The translations under genes and the position numbers were made by a program. A DNA stretch of 7,773 nt from JBDTYT01 sp040005555 (GTDB lineage: Bacteria > Actinomycetota > UBA4738 > HRBIN12), in assembly GCA_040005555.1 (NCBI GenBank), contig JBDTYT010000077.1:1-7773 (forward strand). The letters are read 5' to 3'. Within the stretch, counting starts at the first letter, position 1; every line of letters begins with the position of its first letter. Positions 6,551 through 7,773 of the stretch are shown here, one piece after another. A model generated the notes under the pieces. It saw only the letters and a program-made list of their open reading frames with translations, ran no database searches and had not been told where the DNA came from.

Positions 6551-6785
6551 CTAGGCCGTCCGGCGCGCCCGAAGACGGTTGCGGGCGTGGCGTAGCGCCA
6601 GCACCGAGACGAAGTCGCGCACACGCGCATCACGGGAACAAGTCGACCGCTTCGACCGCCTCCCGTTCGACATCGGCTCCTGGGACGGCCTCGAACTCGA
6701 GGCGCAGTTGCTCGGCGACCCTTGTCGTGATCCGCTGGTGTTGCTCTGTTCGAGAAACCTCGTCGGGCCTGGATGTGTTCGCCAA
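6551..6785 (-). pseudogene. Small three-helix-bundle-type protein, broken by a one-base frameshift
   Basis: Read from a TTG at 6783-6785, the minus strand encodes ANTSRPDEV, an amphipathic segment (ITTRVAEQLRLEFEAVPG) and EREAVEAVDLF, then hits a stop at 6630-6632. If one G of the GGG run at 6634-6636 is ignored, the frame continues RDARVRDFVSVLALRHARNR and on to a TAG at 6551-6553, giving about 77 residues. The joined form follows the pattern of short actinobacterial proteins that NCBI, as I recall, names 'three-helix bundle dimerization domain-containing': an amphipathic helix, a V-rich acidic helix, then x-VRDFV-x-V-L and a basic tail. Their function is not known to me. A true mutation or a base-call error are both possible. 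An ATG at 6810-6812 is an alternative start but has no ribosome binding site. It is divergent from the YihY-like gene. Confidence 0.55.
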
Positions 6786-6787
6786 TG

Positions 6788-6796
6788 CCCCCTCCT
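6788..6796 (-). promoter_or_regulatory. Strong Shine-Dalgarno site for the frameshifted small gene
   Basis: AGGAGGGGG on the minus strand has its AGGAGG core 5 nt before the TTG at 6783-6785. It is one of the best ribosome binding sites in the window; this supports the idea that the broken frame was, or is, a real gene, and it favours TTG over the ATG at 6812, which lies upstream of the site. Confidence 0.55.
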
Positions 6797-6941
6797 GCAC
6801 GCGGCCTGGCATTCGATGGACGGGAGACGCTAGCGCGACCCGTCAGACCTGGCAACCTGCAATCGGCCTGTTTCGATGTGGAGTTAGGCGGCCGTTTGGC
6901 TCCGCGCCGAAGGGGAATCTCGGATGCGAAGAACGATGAGG

Positions 6942-6947
6942 GGAGGT
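6942..6947 (+). promoter_or_regulatory. Shine-Dalgarno site for the YihY-like gene
   Basis: GGAGGT lies 5 nt before TTG 6953. No ATG or GTG in frame is available nearby upstream, so this site decides the TTG start. Confidence 0.75.
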
Positions 6948-6952
6948 CACCA

Positions 6953-7773
6953 TTGAACGCTGCTGAGAAGGCTGTTCGTGGCGCCGACCGCTTCCACCAA
7001 CGGCGGCGGTGGCTCGCGTTCCCCTACGCGGTGGTGAAGAAGTTCGGGGACGACGAGGCCGGGAACCTGGCGGCGTTGGTGGCGTACTACGGGTTCTTCT
7101 CGGTGTTCCCGTTGATGCTGGTGTTCGTGACGGTTCTCGGGATGCTGCTCCGAGGGAACACCGGTTTGCAGGACAGCATCGTGCACTCCGCATTGGCGAA
7201 GTTCCCGGTCGTGGGAACGCAGATCTCGAACAACATCCACTCCCTCACGGGAAGCAGCCTAGCCTTGGGGGTCGGCATCGCGTTGAGCTTGTGGGCCGGC
7301 CTCGGGGTCGTGAAGGTCATGCAGACGGCCATGAACACCGTGTGGAACGTGCCCTACCGGTACCGTCCCAACTTCCTTCGGTCCACGATCCGAGCGTTGA
7401 TCATGCTCGCGGTCCTCGGCGTCATCACCCTGGCTTCGGCTGCGGCGGGCAGCGCGGGAGCGGCGAGTCACACGTGGTGGTGGGTGGTCATCGGGATCGT
7501 CGTTTCCCTGGTGCTGAACTTCGTCCTGTTCATGTTGGCGTTTCGCATCCTCACCACCGAGGATCTCTCGTGGGCCGATGTGCGGCCCGGAGCGATCATC
7601 GGCGCAGTGGCGTGGACCGTCCTCCAGGCTCTCGGCGGCTACTACGTCGCGCATCAGCTCAAGGGAGCCAGCGACACCTACGGGACCTTCGCCACGGTGA
7701 TCGGCCTGCTGGCCTGGATCTACCTCGGTGCCCAGGTGACGCTCTACGCCGCGGAGGTGAACGTGGTGAAGAA
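6953..7773 (+). CDS. YihY/BrkB-family integral membrane protein (3' end outside window)
   Basis: The frame starts at TTG 6953 and is still open at the window edge after 273 codons. After a basic N-terminal segment (FHQRRRWLAFPYAVVKKF) come family landmarks: AYYGFFSVFPLMLVFVTVLG (44-63), NTVWNVPYRYRPNF (128-141) and YGTFATVIGLLAWIYLGAQ (243-261), followed by the conserved AAEVN (266-270). I count about six hydrophobic segments, near 45-66, 102-121, 146-170, 177-199, 211-231 and 246-266, as expected for the family. Proteins of this group were once called ribonuclease BN in error; their transport or envelope role is not settled. Nearly the whole conserved core is present, and only the variable C-terminal tail is missing. 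It appears unrelated to the upstream catabolic genes and probably has its own promoter, which I cannot place. Confidence 0.9.
   Translation, partial: MNAAEKAVRGADRFHQRRRWLAFPYAVVKKFGDDEAGNLAALVAYYGFFSVFPLMLVFVTVLGMLLRGNTGLQDSIVHSALAKFPVVGTQISNNIHSLTGSSLALGVGIALSLWAGLGVVKVMQTAMNTVWNVPYRYRPNFLRSTIRALIMLAVLGVITLASAAAGSAGAASHTWWWVVIGIVVSLVLNFVLFMLAFRILTTEDLSWADVRPGAIIGAVAWTVLQALGGYYVAHQLKGASDTYGTFATVIGLLAWIYLGAQVTLYAAEVNVVK

Noticed and set aside
6313..6939. A 208-codon plus-strand frame across the gap after the Fe-S subunit
   Set aside because: It begins inside the Fe-S gene, has no plausible ribosome binding site and shows no domain-like sequence; the minus strand in the same place has the better-supported broken gene.

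Overview
The window is a high-GC, densely packed stretch of bacterial chromosome. Codon use (strong G/C at third positions), TTG/GTG start options and the recognisable families point to an actinobacterium (Actinomycetota), probably from an environmental or uncultured lineage. That placement is inference from style and content; no marker gene is present.

Layout. (a) 2-1346, plus strand: the tail of a gene resembling the 'amino acid synthesis' (DUF1185/PF06684) family, followed 16 nt later by a complete enamidase-type amidohydrolase very like the Eubacterium barkeri nicotinate-fermentation enzyme. (b) 1358-1744, minus strand: a small single-domain cupin of the bacterial hydroxynitrile-lyase-like type, convergent with the enamidase and divergent from the next unit. 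(c) 1866-6385, plus strand: a probable four-gene operon made of a GNAT acetyltransferase and a complete three-subunit molybdenum hydroxylase in the order large (Mo-cofactor), medium (FAD), small (2x[2Fe-2S]), the last three joined by two ATGA stop/start overlaps. (d) 6386-6952: a stretch with no intact gene. It holds, on the minus strand, a short reading frame that becomes a full small helical protein if one G of a GGG run is ignored, so it is a frameshifted gene or a base-call error; I see nothing convincing in its flanks (6386-6550 and 6786-6937). (e) 6953 to the window end, plus strand: a YihY/BrkB-family membrane protein with a TTG start, cut by the window edge.

How the genes may work together. 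In E. barkeri, nicotinate is hydroxylated by a molybdenum hydroxylase, the pyridone is reduced to 1,4,5,6-tetrahydro-6-oxonicotinate, and enamidase opens that ring to 2-formylglutarate. The window carries a Mo hydroxylase and an enamidase, i.e. the oxidation and ring-opening chemistry of such a route, but no 6-hydroxynicotinate reductase. The simplest reading is an island for breakdown of nicotinate or another N-heterocycle, with the reductive step elsewhere. The substrate cannot be fixed from sequence alone. The cupin and the GNAT protein are interesting accessory members with no assigned step. The final YihY gene looks like an unrelated neighbour.
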